Shown piece after piece: positions 7,173-8,593 of a stretch of 8,593 nucleotides of DNA; the stretch's first letter is position 1, and every line of letters starts with the position of its first letter. This stretch comes from Chryseobacterium gleum (GTDB lineage Bacteria; Bacteroidota; Bacteroidia; Flavobacteriales_D; Crocinitomicaceae). The position numbers and the translations under genes are program-made. The DNA lies in the NCBI GenBank assembly GCA_943326315.2, contig CALPSU020000095.1:1-8593 (forward strand), given 5' to 3'. The notes beneath the pieces were generated by a model. The model was not told the DNA's origin, did no database searches, and worked only from the letters and a program-made list of their open reading frames with translations.

Positions 7173-7200
7173 AAAAAAAAGCGATCCTAGGATCGCTTTT
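7173..7200 (-). terminator. Rho-independent terminator of the type B T9SS protein gene
   Basis: Positions 7177-7200 form a perfect 24-base palindrome (core GCGATCCTAGGATCGC at 7181-7196), giving a 10-bp stem with a CTAG loop. Read on the minus strand the stem is followed by eight T residues (complement of 7173-7180). It lies 24 bp after the stop codon of the surface protein and separates it from gap. On the plus strand only four T follow, and no plus-strand gene is nearby. Confidence 0.9.
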
Positions 7201-7224
7201 AAAAAATAAATACATTTATCGATT

Positions 7225-7500
7225 TTATTTTTCATCAACTACATGAACGAAACCTTGTTTTACGAGCTCTTTTCCTTGAAGAGTTACAGCTTTTACAGTG
7301 TAAAAATAAACGCCTTCATCAACAAATTGATTTGAGCTATTTTTCCCATCCCAAGTTCCTTTTGGATCATTGTAACTTACAATTACATTCCCCCAACGGT
7401 TTACAATAACAATGTTAAATTCTTTGAAAATATCTTTTTCTCCATTTATGTGATAAACATCATTAACACCATCACCATTTGGAGTAAATACATTTGGCAT
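7225..7500 (-). other. Type B T9SS C-terminal sorting domain (CHU_C-like)
   Basis: The last 91 residues of the surface protein carry the family hallmarks in order: PNVFTPNGDGVND, with a D/N-rich loop; a hydrophobic strand; NRWG; WDG; EGVYFY; and a final strand ending HVVDEK. Established knowledge: this domain marks cargo of the Bacteroidota type IX secretion system (type B class), which in some cases uses SprF/PorP-like partner proteins. No such partner can be confidently named in this window. Confidence 0.92.
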
Positions 7501-8592
7501 ATCAATATCACAAATTTTAATATCTACTAAAGAAGGTAATACTAATCCATCAGGATTACAAACATTTCTTAATGTTGCTGTATAAGTCCCTCCTTCTGAC
7601 ACTGTAATTGAATTTGTTGTTGCTCCAGTATTCCACACTAAAGATTCTAGATATTCAGGATGGGAAATATCAACAACAGTTAATTCTAAAGAAGCATCTT
7701 TACAAAGAGGGTAATATGTTTCTAATTTACCATACACTTGTGGAGTTACGTTCAAAATTATAGTAGCCGCATCATTACAAGTAGGTTCTGTGTATGTAAA
7801 TTTATAAATTCCATAATCAGAAACAATAACACCCGTATTTAAGGATGTAGGAGCTAATACATTTGCAGTCGCTGTTGTTTTAGGAAGTTCATAAGTCCAA
7901 TTTCCTGCCGCTAGACCTCCTCCAGTATTTTGATCTAAAAACAAAGTATCAGGAACTTGAAATAAGCATGTTTTATTATCTGCTAATACACTATAATTAA
8001 TTGAGATTTTTGGTTGATCAACAACCGTGATTGTTTTTGTTTGTTTGTCAGTACACCCAGAAACTTGATTCGTAACAGTATAAGTAATAACTGAAACGCC
8101 GCCACTAACACCAGCAACTTTTCCAGTAGCAATATCTACAGTAGCAATGCCTAACGAAGAACTACTCCAAATACCTCCAGGCGTTAAATCTGCTAAATCC
8201 AAAGATGAAAATATACAAAAGCTTGAATTACCAGTTATTGGAGAAACTATTGGTAATGGATTTACATCAACAATTACAGCGGGTGATATTGTTGTACATC
8301 CAAGAACTGTTTTAGAATATGTAATTGCCGTTTGTCCAGTGAAAACACCTGTAACAATACCTGAAGCATCTATAGTTGCATTTACTGGAGATGAACTAAT
8401 CCAAGTTCCTGCTAAAGTTGGTTCCACCATAGTAATTGTAGAGCCAACACAAACTTTATCTAAACCTGTAATAGGTTGAACTACAGGCATTGCATTAACG
8501 GTTAAAGTTATAGTTCTAGGAGTAGAGCATCCATTTGCTGTAACAGTATACGTTATTAAACTCGTTCCAACACCTACAGTTGAAACAACACC
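7225..8592 (-). CDS. Ig-like-repeat surface protein with T9SS type B sorting domain, N-terminus missing
   Basis: The frame is open to the right edge, so 455 C-terminal residues of a larger protein are seen; its signal peptide lies outside. Residues 1-34 are the end of one Ig-like repeat. Residues 35-112 and 113-192 are two full repeats of about 80 residues with the pattern P-V-PITG, Cys, then W-SSS, TG-V-G, ITYTV, GC-T. They resemble bacterial Ig-like (BIG2-type) repeats, with two cysteines each. Residues 193-364 are a more divergent beta-rich region ending NVCNPDGLV-LPSLVDIKICDID. Residues 365-455 are the gliding-motility-associated C-terminal (type B T9SS) domain: MPNVFTPNGDGVNDVY, NRWGNVI, TWDGKNS, EGVYFYTVK. 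The family is exported across the outer membrane by the type IX secretion system and held at the surface or released; an adhesive role is inferred. The ATG at 8490 is internal to the repeats and is not the start. Confidence 0.92.
   Translation of the reverse strand, partial: GVVSTVGVGTSLITYTVTANGCSTPRTITLTVNAMPVVQPITGLDKVCVGSTITMVEPTLAGTWISSSPVNATIDASGIVTGVFTGQTAITYSKTVLGCTTISPAVIVDVNPLPIVSPITGNSSFCIFSSLDLADLTPGGIWSSSSLGIATVDIATGKVAGVSGGVSVITYTVTNQVSGCTDKQTKTITVVDQPKISINYSVLADNKTCLFQVPDTLFLDQNTGGGLAAGNWTYELPKTTATANVLAPTSLNTGVIVSDYGIYKFTYTEPTCNDAATIILNVTPQVYGKLETYYPLCKDASLELTVVDISHPEYLESLVWNTGATTNSITVSEGGTYTATLRNVCNPDGLVLPSLVDIKICDIDMPNVFTPNGDGVNDVYHINGEKDIFKEFNIVIVNRWGNVIVSYNDPKGTWDGKNSSNQFVDEGVYFYTVKAVTLQGKELVKQGFVHVVDEK
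8017..8490 (-). repeat. Two tandem Ig-like repeats (plus a partial third at the edge)
   Basis: Protein-level tandem repeats of 78 and 80 residues: unit 1 at 8490-8257 and unit 2 at 8256-8017. They align at MPVVQPITG / LPIVSPITG, at their first Cys, at WISSSP / WSSSSL, and at QTAITYSKTVLGCT / VSVITYTVTNQVSGCT. The visible end of an earlier unit (8593-8491, ITYTVTANGCST) continues the array beyond the window. The DNA has diverged enough that recombination between units should be limited. Confidence 0.75.
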
Positions 8593-8593
8593 A

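Noticed and set aside
8147..8479. 110-residue plus-strand open frame opposite the surface protein
   Set aside because: It lies entirely antisense to the Ig-like repeat region, whose own frame has clear domain signatures; the plus-strand translation shows no recognisable motif.

Overview
The window is strongly AT-rich DNA (roughly 70% A+T by eye) from a member of the Bacteroidota, most likely a flavobacterium-like lineage. Three things point there. A large surface protein ends in a type B type-IX-secretion (gliding-motility-associated) C-terminal domain. A DUF3127 protein and a DUF5723-like barrel are present, both Bacteroidota families. TAnnTTTG-type -7 promoter elements occur in place of E. 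coli-like ones, and start codons lack clear Shine-Dalgarno sequences. No mobile element, CRISPR array, tRNA or rRNA was seen.

Layout from left to right. (1) A 5'-truncated, membrane-anchored family 2 glycosyltransferase on + (2-988). (2) A two-gene minus-strand unit: a flavin reductase-like FMN protein (1472-2365), then a DUF3127 OB-fold-type protein with an SSB-like acidic tail (1035-1436), closed by a rho-independent terminator (983-1015). (3) A 172-bp divergent intergenic region with a promoter element for the flavin reductase and one perfect DnaA-box-like 9-mer. (4) A plus-strand pair whose stop and start codons overlap (TAATG): a small outer-membrane barrel-like protein (2538-3299) and the lipid A Kdo transferase WaaA (3299-4519). 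(5) Convergent to it, on minus, a DUF5723-like outer-membrane protein with a TTG start (4542-6053), 45 bp downstream of glyceraldehyde-3-phosphate dehydrogenase (6099-7088). (6) A strong palindromic terminator (7173-7200) belonging to the last gene, a repeat-rich secreted/surface protein with a type B T9SS sorting domain, whose N-terminal part lies beyond the right edge (7225-8592, minus).

The genes do not form one pathway. The shared theme is the cell envelope: a membrane glycosyltransferase, Kdo addition to lipid A, two outer-membrane barrel-like proteins and a T9SS-exported adhesin-like protein, interleaved with housekeeping genes (gap, flavin reductase, DUF3127). Most of the window is ordinary chromosomal backbone and I found no convincing undescribed system. 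The points most worth a second look are the SSB-like tail on the DUF3127 protein, the translational coupling of an uncharacterised barrel to waaA, and the isolated DnaA-box match.
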